64,000 nucleotides of DNA from Kondoa malvinella (GCA_039545315.1 BCIM01000010.1:384441-448440); one strand, 5' to 3'. Shown: positions 33,203 through 46,391, counted from the stretch's first letter. Numbers and translations are program-made. Notes: generated by a model not told the origin, from the sequence alone.

Positions 33203-36200
33203 TCAAGTCGGCAAGCCCCAGGACTGTTGCAGCGCATTCCCTATAGACAGCTCATTAGCAAGAGCATAGATCGAAGAGAGAGAGAGAGCCCTACATCCCG
33301 ACAGATCGTCTGCCTCCTCTCGAGTATTTGGTCCGTATCGTCCGTCTCCTCTACCTCTTCCCCGACCTTGACCTTGACCAAGTCTAGTCATCCATTGCTG
33401 GCTAGCATTGGGCGGTCTATCGCCAGCGAGCATCAAAGGCCAATTTGGCGTAGCAGGATCGTCCCAGCTCGTTACAGTGGGTTCTTTGTAAAGCGAGAGA
33501 CTGCTGTCATTATTCGCTTGCATCAAACGCTGAAGCAAAGCTTGAGCTGTAGCATTGTTGATTGGCGTGACGTCGCGCGAAGACTCTGAAGATGAGGAGC
33601 CACTACCGCCTTTGCCTCGCTGAACGACGGAGTTGCTTATAGCAGGCGGAAGTGCTCTAGACAGCTGCTGAATCGATGCAAGGACTTTCTCAAGCTTGGC
33701 GTCATTACTTAGAGCAGTATAATCAGGTATTTGATCGATGCCCAAGCTGTTGACACGAGCCAAAGAAGATTGATTGCCGGAGAAGCGCTGTCGAAGATGA
33801 CTTTGTAGAAGCTGAAGCGACATCTCTCCTGCTGCAAGCTGACGTGAGAGATCAAGTGGTGGTGTGCTAGACTTGGATTGGGGCAGTGCGATTTGAGCTC
33901 GTCTTTCCTGCAAGCCGGCAATTTCTTCTTGTTTCGCGCGGACTTGTTTTGCAGCTTCCTGTGCTTCAGTCGCCATGACCCGAAAGCTTTCACGCATTTG
34001 CTCATGCTCAGTCGTCATCTCGGTGACTAGGCTTTGTAGCTTGTCGCGCTGCTGCTGTGCACTGGTAAGCTCTTCATTCGTTTCTTGAAGCAGGCGATCT
34101 CGGCTCTTCAGATCTTCCTGTAGTGCTGCGGTTGCCTGAACTTGTGCTTCAAGAGTTTGCTTGACAGTTGTGATCCCAGTTTCCGCTTGTTGTAGCTGAG
34201 TCTCGAGCTGAGGCAGACGACTAGAGACTTCGCGCGCTTTTTGCAGAGCATCCAGGTTCTCCGACAAGGCGATCTTGCGCGAGAGTACTTCAGTAGTGAC
34301 TTCTGAAAGGCGAGATTCTACATCATGCAAGGCAGCCGTTTTCTCTACGTAAGCTGCTTGTATCTCTTCTAGTCGCTGAGTCAGAGAAGCGTTGGCTGAC
34401 TCTAGCTGAGAAACGCAAGCCAGCTAGAAAGAAGAGATTAGCGCTGGCCATGGAAGAGCTTGGGACACTTACTTTATCGACCATCGTACTTTGGTCATCC
34501 CGCAAGGTGGTCATAGATACTTCCAATGCTGCATTTGCCGCCCTTAGCTGGACAACCTCTTCGCTCTTGCTAGCATCCGATATCATGAGCCGATCAAGTT
34601 GCTGTCGGTTGTCGGCTAGAGCTGCCTTCAAGCTCTCAATGCTGAGATTCAAGTTGAGATTCTCGTTGGTGAGCGAAGAGACTTTGTGAGAGAGCTCTTG
34701 TCTTGCGGAATTTGCTCGTTCGAGCCGATTCGCGTAGCCTGCCAGCGCTTTCTCGTTTGCATCAATGGCTTTGCTTTTCACGGCCAGCGCACTGTAATCT
34801 AGGTCAGACAGAACAAATCAAAGATCAAGCGGGACATACTGGTTCATCTTATGCATCTCTGCTCGAAGTTCAGTGAGCCGCCCTTCCATGCTGCCATGTT
34901 CTCGAACGACAATAGCATGCGACTTGGAAGAAGTCGAAAGTTGTTCTTGAAGCTCGGCAATGGCATATTGATGCTTTGCGCTTTCCGATTTTGAAGTCCG
35001 GGTAAGCGAATCTAGCTCAGACGCGAGTCGCTCGTTCGAGGCAAGAAGGGCGGCCAATTGCTCTGAAGTCATCGAGTCGGCTTCCACAGCCAGAGAGGTG
35101 TTCTCTTCAGCTTGTTTTTGAGCATTGTCAACTTGAGCTTGAAGGTCGGCATTTGCCGCAATCAGTGAAGTGAGACGTGTATTGAGCGCTGCAAGCTGTT
35201 CATTGAGAGAATGGCTGACGCCTCGTTGAATATCTGCTTCTGCTTGACGCTGTTCGGCCGCCTTGCGAGACTGGTCGAGCTCGAAGAGTGTCTGGGTGTG
35301 AGCTCGCTTGAGCTGTTCCAACTCGTCGACAGCAGCATCTCGCATGACTCGCATTTCTCGATAAGCGTCTCGTACTGCGCCGAGCTCTTCTTGTAATAGT
35401 CGAGCGGCTTCTGATTGAGCGGATCGATCTGCCTCGAATTGAGAGCGCATGCGTTCATATTCTTCATCCTGTGTGCGATGCTGAACTTCATGAGAGTGCA
35501 TCTCGTTCTTCATGCCGCTCATATCGGTGCGCAGACTTGCAATCAGGTGTCGAGCTTCTTCAAGCTGATGAGTAGCATGCTCTGCTTGTACTGACTGGCG
35601 TTCTGCTGCTTGGTTTGACTTGCTCAGATTCTCTTGAGTATGCTGGAGTTGTTTGCGGACTTCGGTAAGCTCCAGAACCAGTTGCTCTCCTTCTGCCGTC
35701 CGTTCCCTCAGCTCGCTCGCCAGCTGATCCGATCTTGCCAACACTTGGTCCAATGATTTCTGCTTCTCTTGCCCTTGCACTTGCAACAAGCCCTTGGCCT
35801 GAATAGCCAATTGCCAGCGATGATCCGCTTCCTCCCTTGCACCATGAGCAGCAACTAAGTCGGCCTGCTTCAAGCTCAACGCCTTTTGCAACCTATCCAC
35901 TTCCGACTTTACACTTTGTAGCTCCTCCTTGGCTTCAAGACCAGCTTGAATCTCCTCTTGGTTCTTCTCGAGCTGTTTACGCAAAACAGACCGTTCACGC
36001 TTGTTGGCCTTCTCTTCTTTCTGTAGACGCTCTAATTCGTTCCGAGCTGATCGAAGAGCACCTTCATAGTCTTGAACGGCAGTCTCGAGCAATTTGACTT
36101 GACCAGCAGCATCAGAGAGGACTTGCTTCTGTTGCTCTTGGACCTGCTTCATGAATTTAGTCTTGTGTCGAAGACGTTCGCTCTGTTCGGTCATGACGTG

Positions 36201-36887
36201 CAGTTGTTGGGATAGATGAGAGATTTCGCTTCTTTTGGCTTCGAGTTCGGCATGCAGGCTCATAGAGATGGATTCTTGTTCTTGTCGAGAGTGAACGAGC
36301 AGCTGTTCCCGTTCTTGTGCGGCTGATACTAGAAAGTCAAGCATGAGAATGAGCGGATAGAGACTGGGACAACCTGGACACTCACAGCGTTGCTGAAGAC
36401 CATAGTTGGTGTCCGTCATCTGCTTGGTTTTAGCGTGCTGCTTGAGAAAATCGGCTTTAGCTGTTTGCAGCTGGTCGAAAAGTGTAAGAACCTGTCAGAC
36501 AGTCAGTAAGACGATTGGAACGAAATTTGATCAGCATACGTGAGCATTCGCTACCTCTACTTCCCGCCTTGATTTATTCTCTGGAGGGCTTTGTGGAACG
36601 ATCGGAACATGCTGATCGTATCCGTTAGAGCTAGCTTCCGAGAGGGAAGAGGTATCGTCGATATGCTCATTGGCACCAAAGGCAACAGATTTTGATATAA
36701 AAGGCCATTGTACTTGAGCAGGCGGAGAAGCAGGCTCGGTGGGCTGTTGGGTAGTGCTGAGAACAGACAGGCGTCTGGAGGCGAAATCATCGCTTTGGCT
36801 TTGGCGTTTGCGGTGGAATAGCTTGCCCGCTAACTGACGAGACCTCGCTGCAGTCCGTCGAGCCAGGCCATGGGACTCTGTGTCCAT
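33203..36887 (-). CDS. Long coiled-coil protein
   Basis: Six exons, about 1,140 residues. The N-terminal 115 residues are basic then Ser/Pro-rich (RTAARSRQLAGKLFHRKRQ, then SSLSEASSNG). From exon 2 on, nearly the whole chain is heptad-patterned: for example LKQHAKTKQMTDTNYGLQQR, LEEARHLIASLRTDMSGMKN and LESANASLTQRLEEIQAAYV. Near the C-terminus the coil stops. A Ser/Gly-rich, then Arg/Gly-rich (GQGRGRGRGDGRYG) segment follows, and a conserved-looking WNALQQSWGLPT ends the protein across a last small intron. This is the shape of a Golgi tether or spindle/septum scaffold, but no GRIP, GRAB or PACT motif was found, so no name is given. Confidence 0.75.
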
Positions 36888-37371
36888 GCACTAGGTGGCA
36901 GTTGGAGAAGACGTGCTAGATACGAAGATGTGTAGGTAAAGCAAAGCACACGTAAAAGATGAATGATTCGAGCGGCCGCAAGTGCAGCACGCGAGAAGTA
37001 GAAAGGACAGAAAGAGCAAAGGAGCAGGTCACAATAGTCCGACGCCATAAGAGGATATACTGTACTTCTTGTAGTGCGCTTTTGTCCAGCTTGTCCAAGT
37101 TGCCTCAACGCCCTGCTTCGTCATCTTTGACAGGACAGCCGCTGCTTGCAAGGCCCTCATAGTCGTTGGCAGCCAATTGAATGCAAGATTATCTTAGACT
37201 CGTCGCTAGAAGCAAGCTTCACGAAATCACTTCTGGCCTTTGATATTCTTAGCCGGTGCTCTTTGCTGTGGCTTCTTGAAGCTGTACTACGACGTCTCGG
37301 ACGTCTCGAAGGGCCTTCTCGGATCTCGTTGCCCCCTCCCTGTCACCCGCTTCCGGTATTTGGCCAACACA
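36888..37371. other. Divergent intergenic region
   Basis: 484 bp between the starts of the coiled-coil gene (-) and beta-mannosidase (+). No supported gene or recognisable site. Confidence 0.4.
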
Positions 37372-40300
37372 ATGCACTCGCAAGTACTTGAGGGACAATG
37401 GTCATGGACACAGAGCCCTGCAAAGCCTACAGAGCACTTGTCCGTTGAACAAATTGCCCATCTATCCAAGTCGGACACTTTCAAGCCATGCAAAGCGTCT
37501 CGGCCAGCCAACATACACGTCGAGCTGATGCACACTGGAGCCATCCCTGATCCTTTCCTCCGCAAGAATGAGAACCAAGTGCAATGGTAAGAAGAGTCTC
37601 TTCATCGAAGACATGTCTGACTCGAAGTCAGGGTTGGCGAAACGGCATGGGTCTACAAATGCGAATTTGAAGCCAACGACTTGCAAGACTCTCATCTTGA
37701 TCTGGTGTTCGAAGGCCTTGATACTTTCTGCACTGTCTACCTTGTCAGTGTTTTCCACTTGCAGGACGCGACTATGTCAAATTGGTTTGCAGGACGACGA
37801 CGAAATCCTCGACTGCGACAACATGTTTGTCGGCCATCGCATACCCATCGAGCTCAAATCAGAAAAGAACACGCAGCATACTCTGCTGTTTCACTTTCGC
37901 TCTGCCTTTCTTATTGGCAAGCAACTAGAAGCAGAACATGGAAAGTTGGTCCTGTATAACGGCGATTCCAGTCGTCTGTATGTGCGCAAGGCAGGTTATC
38001 ACTGTGAGTCTAATCCACACAATCTCCAACTCTTTTGACAACTGCTTCACAGATGGATGGGAGTAAGCTACCGGCCTTGTACCTACTTCGGATAACTCAC
38101 TAACCTGCTCGTCTAGCTGGGGTCCGACTTTAATGACCTGTGGCCCTTTCCGTCCAGTCACGCTTGAGTACTACACTAGTCGAATCGAAGACTTTCACGT
38201 CCAAAGTGAAGTCTTTGAAGAGCTCTCAGCGAAATGTACTGTTTCGTTCGAAGTACAAGGCGATCTCGAAGAAGGGCAACATTACTCTGTTGTGGTCAAA
38301 TCGCAGTCTGGCAAAGTTGTCTTGCAGCACGAGGGTGAAGCTGCTCAGGTCAACAAGAAAGCTTTCAACCTCTCGACGGAAGAGGTTGAGCTGTGGTGGC
38401 CGATCAGGATGGGCAAGCAACATCAATACACTGCCGAAATCACTTTGATGAACAAAACTGTACGCTGTCTCTACCAGGCGCGTATGCACGACTGACCGAT
38501 ACCAGGGCAAAACTCTTCATTCCGCTACTAAGCGCTTCGGACTACGTCGATCACTCTTAATCCAAAGACCATTGCAAGCCGAAGAAGGCACAAGCTTCTT
38601 TTTCGAGATCAACAACGTTCCGGTCTTTGCTGGAGGCTCAAACTTTATTCCTAGTCATTCCTTCAATACCGAGGCGGATGAAAGGGATATCAAGTGGGTC
38701 GAGATGCTCGCGCACGGAGGGCAGAACATGATCAGAATGTGAGTTTGTGAACTCTTCTTGGCATTGACTGTACTAAAACATTCTAGATGGGGTGGAGGAT
38801 ACTTTTTGGAGTCGAGCTTCTACGAGCGCTGCTCGGAGCTGGGCGTGATGGTCTGGCATGATTTCATGTTCGCTTGCGGGCAATAGTCAGGCGCTCTCTT
38901 TCTCTTACTTAACTCTCTCGCTCATCACCGTGCATCTGTTTACTTCAGTCCTGCTCACACTTCGTACCTCGAAAGCGTCAAGCAAGAAGCCATCTATAAT
39001 GTCAAGCGTATCCGTCAGCCTTGTCTAGTCATTTGGACTGGTAATAACGAGTAGGTCGACAGTCATCGTACTAGCGATCTTCGTTGCTCATGTTTTGCGT
39101 ACTGCCTACTTCAGAGATTATCAGATCATGCAAAACTTCAAGCTTGAGTGAGCTCATCGACATTGCTCTAGTTATGTGTTGACGAGGCTTTTAGCTGGAA
39201 CCCAAGCGATACCACAGGACCTTGGAGCGGCACGAATGTCGCGAACAGGGAGGTAAGTCAGCATTGTTCGTCTATAAGTTGCGTGAGATCGATCTCTGGT
39301 CCAGATTTACGAAAAACTGCTACCCAGCATCGTCAAGCAATACGCTCCTGATATTCCGTACACCTTCGGGAGTCCTTGGGATCGCTTTGATTCGTACTGC
39401 GTGAGTGAAGGCGATACACATCAATGGGCTGTTTGGCATGGCGGTAAGGACGTCTACCACCCATTTTTCATCACTTTCGCTCACGCAGCGCCTGTTCAGG
39501 ACATCCGTATCAGGTGATTTAGGGCCTGCTAGAAACAATGCAGCTTTTGCTGATCGTGGATTGACAGGAATGGGACAAGCTAGCTACTCGTTTCTGTTCA
39601 GAGTGGGGAAGTAAGTCAAAGGCTTTGGGCTGCACTAGAGTCCGCCGATAGCTGATTTCGTGTTATAGTGCAAGCCTTCCCAGCTAGCCAGACGATGGAC
39701 TACATGCTTGACGGCGATACATCGGAACGAGCACCTTTCTCAAGCACGGTCGGCTTCCACAATAAAGCAGATCTAGGCGAGAAACGGCTTCATGGATATA
39801 TCGAGCGCAACTTTCGTTATGCCGAAGACCTCGACTCTTACACCTTCATCACGCAAATGATGCAAGCTGATTGCTGTGGATCTGCGTATCGAGTCTTTCG
39901 TCGGAACTTCAAGGGGCCCGGACGAGAGTATACTGCTGGTTCCCTCGTCTGGCAGCTAAAGTAAGTCTGAGCTTTGAAATAATTTCAGCTCGCTCACCGA
40001 TACCTGTATCAGTGATTGCTGGCCTGTTATATCATGGTCGATCGCCGACTTTTTCTTCCGCCCAAAAGCTGCCTTCTTCTCCATCAAGCGGTCTCTGGCT
40101 CCCATCACGGTAGGGATCAAGCGATATAACAAGAAGGACTACTTCTTTCGACCAGGCGCCGCTCTCGCATCGACTTCGAATGCCTTGACTTTACCAGCAC
40201 CCTCTTATCTACCCATCCCAAGAGCGCTCCTTTCATTCATCATTCGCACCGTAGTCCCTCTTCACGGCACTCTTTCTCGCTTCTTGTCTCGCCCAGCCTT

Positions 40301-41031
40301 CAACCGACCCAGAACTGTCCTCTCAAAGATCAATCGAGCCTATAGTTCACTTACAGCCAAACTTTCACATTCGGTCGAACAGAAATTCTCAGCAGCACTA
40401 TACGAAGAATCATCCCATGTTGAGATCTGGGCTTGCTCGTCCGAACTATCAACACAAGAAGTCTCTTTGCTCGTAGAAGCGTACGACCTAACAACTGGCC
40501 TCGTCGTGTACAAGAAGAGACAAGACGTCACACTGAATGCGAATGCGTCTACTGAATTACTTCAGATCAATGTACCTGCCTTGAAGAGCAAGGAGAAGAC
40601 GGTTGTCTTTTGTGCAAGACTAGTAGAGAGGGACGGGAAGGCGACTTTGTCGAGGTTCACTGATTGGCCGGAACCGTTCAAATACCTTACTTTGCCAAAG
40701 CATGAGGATGTTGGGTTGACCTGTGAGGTGGACGAGGCGAAGGGTGAAGTGACGGTTGAGAGCAAGATGCCTATCAAGTACGTCATAATGTCTGAACAAG
40801 AGCTAGGCTGATTGTGTCTCAGAGGGTTGTGGCTATCTTTCGAAGGCTTACCAGACCTACTATTTGATGACAACGGGATTGATGTGGTGCCGAATGAGTG
40901 CGTCTGCAGTACTTTCAAAGAGCAACAGCTGATGTCGTTGCAGCCCACAAGTGATCAAAGTCAAGGACTTGCCAAAAGGCGCGAAACTAGTGACTCGGTA
41001 CTACGGCGACAGCCGCTGGCCAGGAGCATGA
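37372..41031 (+). CDS. Beta-mannosidase (GH2), intracellular type
   Basis: Hydrolyses terminal beta-1,4-mannose from manno-oligosaccharides or N-glycan remnants. About 15 exons; no signal peptide ([19 protein letters not shown]), as in MndB-type enzymes. Landmarks: the sugar-binding domain with [52 protein letters not shown], and VIWTGNNE with the acid/base Glu. After a 14-nt exon (39500-39513), [19 protein letters not shown] carries the nucleophile Glu in CSEWG. Then [17 protein letters not shown], and a C-terminal Ig-like domain ending GDSRWPGA. Open frames near 39400-39670 look disrupted, but this splicing restores the family sequence. Start at the ATG giving the conserved N-terminal strand. 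Confidence 0.92.
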
Positions 41032-41101
41032 ATCTTGAATAGAGTACATCATACACACCCATACGATCAGCTGCAATAAATATCCATATGATTCTCATCC
41101 G

Positions 41102-42031
41102 TCAGTCCTCATCGCCTAAACCTGATCGATCTTTCCTGCCTCCGCCTTTGCCAGTCTTGTCTTTCGCTTTTCTTCCTCCCAGTGACTGTAGTAGCTATCA
41201 GTAAGAGCTAAGAAAGGTGGTAACGAGGCGAACCTTGTAGTATGCCCTCGCGGCGACTTTATCGCTAAAGCTATCATCTGCAGCATTCTCTGCTGCCCAT
41301 TGATCTGCTTTAGCTTCCTGGGGTGTTCTCCATCCATCGCTTCTTGCCCTCTCACTATCCGCATCTTCTGCAAAGCGATGTTCCTGAACAATCTGACGTC
41401 AACACTGCACTCTCAGAACAGTAAGAGAACTGACGAGGTCATCTTTTCTGAAAGCATTCTTGTATCTCATGGCCCAGTCCTGCTTGCTGTCCTTTCTACT
41501 CCATACAGGCAATTGAGCACCCCCGCTGACGCCGCCGTCTATGAACGTTGTCCTATTGAACAACAAGAACCAGCTATAATTCAACGTTGCGCTCTTGCGC
41601 CATCGCTTGCACACTCGTTGGCAGGCTAATAAGTCTTGCACTGTCGTTATTTGCGTAAAAATCTTGCTGCTGATTTCGTTCGGAAACCTCTTGAGCGGGT
41701 CTATAGATGATGCTTTGTCTAATTCTTTCTGTTGTCTGCTTATGCGGCCTTTGCGAGTAGGTGAAGTAGAACGAGATCCAGCCCGACTGCCACTTCTAGG
41801 CGTTGGCGGCGCGGTGCGAACGCTGATCAGTTCATTGTCATCTTCGGAATCTGAAGTGTGCGAATTTGGGCTAAAGGAACGGCCGCTAGGCAGAGGAGAG
41901 CCAGGCGCTTCTCTGAGTGTAGCACGCTCTAGCGCTTCGTGCAAAAGATTGGACATGACTTGAGAGATGGCTATCCGGGGAAGAGAGTGTGGAAACTGCA
42001 ATGCGGAGTCGGTTGTGGTTGTGCCACTCAT
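41102..42031 (-). CDS. F-box protein
   Basis: Likely SCF ubiquitin-ligase adaptor. Three exons. The N-terminal half is disordered with Ser/Arg repeats (SGSRAGSRSTSPTRKGRISR). A clear F-box follows: LKRFPNEISSKIFTQITTVQ, then CQRVCKRWR. Next are NYSWFLLFNRTTF and DWAMRYKNAFRKDDL. After an intron (GTCAGT...CGTCAG) comes IVQEHRFAEDADSERARSDG and GWRTPQEAKADQWAAENAA. The C-terminal exon is Gly/Lys/Arg-rich (KDKTGKGGGRKDRSGLGDED). The WRTPQEAK block looks conserved in a fungal family, but the substrate is unknown. Confidence 0.82.
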
Positions 42032-42310
42032 AGCAGCCTGAGCACTTGCATTACGATACTATTGCAGTCGCTGCTAGCCCATCATAACTCCTTCTTGTCA
42101 CCGAGACCCAAAGCAGACACCTTTTGCATTCCCTCATTCGCGATGCCCTAGGTCAAAGATGAGCCAGATCATGCTGCCTCGCATGGCGACATACCTGAAT
42201 CGCCCGAGGAATAGCAAACATTGAGTTCTTCAATGCTGCCTTGAGCTGAGTGAATCCTTGTCCCGATTCATCAAAGATGTAGACCTGTCCGGCAGACACA
42301 CACGTTTCAG

Positions 42311-44013
42311 CTACATCACGTAGCAGAAGAGTGTTGAACGGACCATCAAAAATGCGCTAGCCATCATGAACAAGAACATGACCGCCAGAGCAGCCAGCAC
42401 ACCCCTTTTTCAAAACCCATCAGAGACTTTTCTACTCTGTCCCAGAAGATTGACTTACGCAATAAGCCAATAATCATCTCTATCCCAGGGTTTAGGAGGA
42501 ACTTCTGCAGGCGCAGGTGGTCCGCTAGGTAGTTGTTTTGCTCGGACGTCTGTGATGCCTTGCGCGACGGCTTGTTCGTAGTTATCTGGCAGTGTTGAAC
42601 CTGATCGAAGTGGCAGCCAGGAGGGGAATCGAGTTTCGGTCCATTGTTCGACCTGAGAAACATACATCCAGTTTAGTCCTGATAGGACAGAATGATCGCA
42701 ACACTCACTCTTCCGCAGAGGATAGAAAGTTTTGCGAAGTTTGGATCAGACGAAGGACACTTCTGATGCATCTTTCTCAAGTTGTCGCGAAACATGATGG
42801 CCGCTTCATTTGGATTGACAGCATGCATGATCATCTGGCAAGCCATTGATTTCCTTATCTTGACATTCTTGACCAGTACATTGGGGTTGTTGAAGCATTC
42901 ATTCAAAGTAGCGAGCGCCATGACTTGGGGAATAGCGCAGAAATTGAAGACGGACTGATTCTTGAGCAAACAGAGGAATTCAAGGCAGGGTATAGCGTGC
43001 TGGAGCGCGTCGAGGACCATCTCGTTCAATGCGTGTAATGCTTGAGTGCGGTTCTGCGGTTGCATAAGATCGGCAGGTTGAGTAGCGTATTTGCCCCAAA
43101 TTGCTTTCGGCCAGAAGAGTCGACCATCTCGGACATCTTCAGCGAAATCTCGAGTAATGTTGGTCTTTTGGAGCATGAGACCCATGTGGTTTGCCAAGGT
43201 GAGTTGACCGGCGAGTAGCGGTGATTCAAGGTTGGAAGCGCTAAAGATGCGTACAAGCCCTTCGCCTACAACACCGGCGACATAATGGCAGTAGAGATCA
43301 AAGTCTTGTAGTGATTGGAGCGAGAAGACGTTGTTGTTGTCGTGCGCTATCCGGCAATACTTTGCCATGCCTCTGCCCATCTTCAAGCAAATGTCTTTGA
43401 TGACTTGTTGATAGCTGGTGTTTGTACATCATCAGCATAGATAAAACGAGAAGCGCATAGAATGTACCCTTCATGCAATCTCCCGAACTCATCTATAACG
43501 ACGTGAAAGTCCGTTAGCACTTCTCTGTCCTTTTCATTTGGCCCGCCTGTGTGTCGCGTCTCAGCTAATGTATCGAGACGATGGTAGGGGCAGCCTACTT
43601 CCATCAAAGTTCCACCCAGGCTGGTCTAGCTTCTCGTGAAAGTGAAGCAGCAGCTGTTCCTTGAGTTCAATGTCGAGCGTCATGTCGTCTTCCACAGTAT
43701 CCAATGCTCTGAGTACGAGGTAGAATATACATATCTGGCCGGCGACACCTTAGCCTAGCCCTAGAGCTCGCGCCGGAGAAGCACACACCGCTCTGCACAA
43801 ATCGCCTTGTAATTCCTTGATAACAAACGCAAAACTTCTTGAAGTCAAGTCCAAAAGGTACAGACAGCGCTGCATCGTCTCTCTGTTGATGCCAGACGCT
43901 TCCGGGTTCTCATACATGTCGTTAGTGGGATTGCGCCAAATCTTGAAATTGAGCATAGCCTTCGCTTCCACTGGGTGCGTCGCAAAGAGCTTCAGCGTAG
44001 ATAGGATGCCCAT
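42311..44013 (-). CDS. ERG9: Squalene synthase
   Basis: Joins two farnesyl diphosphates to squalene, the first committed step of ergosterol synthesis, at the ER membrane. Six exons. Landmarks in order: [34 protein letters not shown] (first Asp-rich motif), [60 protein letters not shown] (second Asp-rich motif), FWPKAIWG, and [20 protein letters not shown]. The last exon codes a single membrane anchor ([20 protein letters not shown]). Start [19 protein letters not shown] is typical of the family. Confidence 0.95.
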
Positions 44014-44585
44014 ATTGGCTCTGTTTGATGGGATTTGGCGAAAGATGCAGGTCGAGGACGATGTTACAGGTCAACAGTGGACGTGGACTTGGATCTCCGC
44101 GATATGCACTGAAGTGTATGGCAACTTATATGACAGTCTAACAGGCGTACGATTTGTATATTCCAGATGCAAGCAGCGCAAAGCTCCAACCAACCCCCGC
44201 TTATGCCTGGACTTGACAACACTGACCAGCTCTCAGTAAGTGCTTGGCAACGTGATAGCCACAATCACTTGCTAGTCTGGAAAGAATGGGCGACAAAAGC
44301 GATCCCACAGCTACGGACAATTACTCGTCGACAGCAGAATATTTGCTTGATGGTCATCGGATGAATAGAGATGTTTCACGCCGGTCTCGAAGAGGGTCTA
44401 TATCTGATCTGCAGATGTATCTCGACAGCATGCTCCTTTGCGCTCGCTAGAATGGTGCAGGGAGATACCATGCCTTCTTGCTGATTTGTTGCGGCCCATA
44501 GCTGCCCGATAGCGAGTCGGTTGGACAATTACTGCAGGAGGTGAAGCAAGGAGCATAATAGCGAAATGCAACCTAGCAACCAAAC
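44014..44585. other. Intergenic with possible small exons
   Basis: 572 bp upstream of the possible gene at 44586. A frame at 44286-44451 (MGDKSDPTATDNYSSTAEYL) looks protein-like, but I could not join it to a neighbour with consistent phase. Confidence 0.3.
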
Positions 44586-45042
44586 TTGAGCACACAGAGC
44601 ACCGAGACCCACTGGCAAAAAGTACAACTAGCCTCCGGAGAGATTTCCGTTTCAAAGAAATCAGAGCCTGCACAGTCAGACGCTGGAGCTGAAGAAGTAG
44701 AGACGCAACAGCGGCAAACAGGCAGAGCTACGAAACGTGATCATATCGTTTCGCAACGGGTTTGTCTTGAGACATTAGGACACGGGCAGAGCAGCAGAAA
44801 AGAGCTTGTTCAAGCGATACTTCAAGTTGAAGTAGGCCAGCAGCAGCCTGTCACCTGTGACACAGCTAGAAGAACTCTGGATATCGGCTGCTTATCGTGG
44901 ATGTCCATCAACGACCGGTGACTTGATTCTGGACTTGCAAAGCGCTCGGAACAGCAAACGACAGACCACACAGCAGGCCCTAGTCAGAGGGACCGCGACC
45001 GGCACGTTCTGTTGCTTTGAAGAGACCCTTGCTGGTTGCTAG
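44586..45042 (+). CDS. Possible unrecognised gene
   Basis: Two frames, 44586-44831 and 44866-45042, join in phase 0 through a 34-nt GTAGGC...CACAG intron. They give a roughly 141-residue product with EEVETQQRQTGRATKRDHI and LEELWISAAYRGCPSTTGDL. The first frame has no ATG at its left edge, so an upstream exon would be required. The intron is shorter than the 45-60 nt usual here. No family recognised. Confidence 0.28.
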
Positions 45043-45130
45043 TCAAGAAGAGCAGGCGAAAAAGGTCGGAAGCAGTGACGGGCAGCGGGATTGCAAGAGG
45101 TCCAGCAAAGGCAAGGAGGTGGATTGCGGC

Positions 45131-46391
45131 ATGACGAGGATCAAGACGGGGCTGTTGGATCTATCAAACGAGCTACTTGAGCAAAGTGAGAGCAGACCTT
45201 TCGAAAGGCAGATACATACCTTTTCCTGACTCGCGTATAGTTGCTCTCGAACTGGAAACTGATGCATGATATTTCCTCATGCTGGTGTGCAAAAGGATGC
45301 ACGGCATTGTTGCTGCCAAACCGCTGCACAACGACATCTGGCTCGGTCCTGGCTATAACTCGGATAACCTTGGCACAGGCCACCCTTGCCAGCTATTTTA
45401 CGATCACCTCATGGGCAAGCCAGCTGTCGGACGCTTTGTGCTGACATACAACATCGGGCACGCTTTTGTGGCAGAAGATGAGCGCGACTTGCTGACGGTA
45501 CACAATCTCTGCGTCGCTTTCATGGCATTGCGACTGATGCCGAATCTACGCGACTTCCACCCGCCGCGAATGCTACTAGCAATACCCTCGCTATCCTACA
45601 GTACGGCTCGAATGAAGGACATCTTTTCGGTCAAATCTCTGTACAGCCTTAGCTTCTACGCTACAAGCTCCGAAGAAGAAGGGCAATATCGTTTAATCCG
45701 CAATCTTGACATCTTGTCACAGCTACCTGCCCTACGTTGTCTCACTCTTGACACATTCGATCTTGGTGAATCACTACAAAGCACCTACACATCGCTGCCT
45801 AAATCTCTCACAAACTTACAACTTTGGCGTCTAAAAGGGAATGAAGCCGCGCTGGTTCACTTTCTGTCTCAATTCACCAATCTTACCGGAATTGCTGTCT
45901 GCTACTCGCTGTCTTTGGCCGACAAGCAAGTTGAAAATGCACTGTACAAAGCTTTAGCAGGTCCGTACTGCAAGCTGCAGTCTATAGACTTCCGAGGTAT
46001 ATCGCCCAATTCTGTAATGGTTCCCGAAAACTATCAATGGGTTCCCGTCAATTGGCTGTCTGCCTTCCCGGCCCTGAAGTGTCTATATCTCCACAATCAT
46101 GATCTGCAGGGCTCAGCCTTCTTTCATCTGCCAAAATCAGTCACGCTGCTGGACTACTCTTCAAATCAACCAGAAATTATAGCTTTTATGATTTCTCGCT
46201 GGTCAAGTGACAGCAGCATCAAGAGGATCATCTGGTTAGGGGACATACAAACTAACTGGGCCGAGGCTATCTCTGTACGGTCATTCTCAGCTTTTGTCTG
46301 ACGAAACGTGCTCTAACCTCATGAATCGCTTTAGGAGGCTTGTGAAGGGAGCAACATTACTGTCAATTTCAACGGATTCTACGACATCTGA
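45131..46391 (+). pseudogene. F-box/LRR-like gene, F-box interrupted by an in-frame stop
   Basis: Three exons: 45131-45185, 45241-46274 and 46335-46391. Exon 1 codes MTRIKTGLLDLSNELLEQ, the start of an F-box. Across a normal 55-nt intron it continues IALELETDA, then an in-frame TGA at 45267-45269, then YFLMLVCKRMHGIVAAKPLH. The rest is open for about 340 residues of leucine-rich repeats (PALRCLTLDTFDLGESL, FTNLTGIAVCYSLSL), with a last exon EACEGSNITVNFNGFYDI. Either the gene is dead, or translation starts at ATG 45279 without the first F-box helix, or a sequencing error created the stop. Its relative lies at 48533-49255. Confidence 0.6.

Noticed and set aside
39400..39680. Beta-mannosidase broken near its nucleophile
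   Set aside because: A 14-nt exon and two short introns restore the complete [19 protein letters not shown] sequence.
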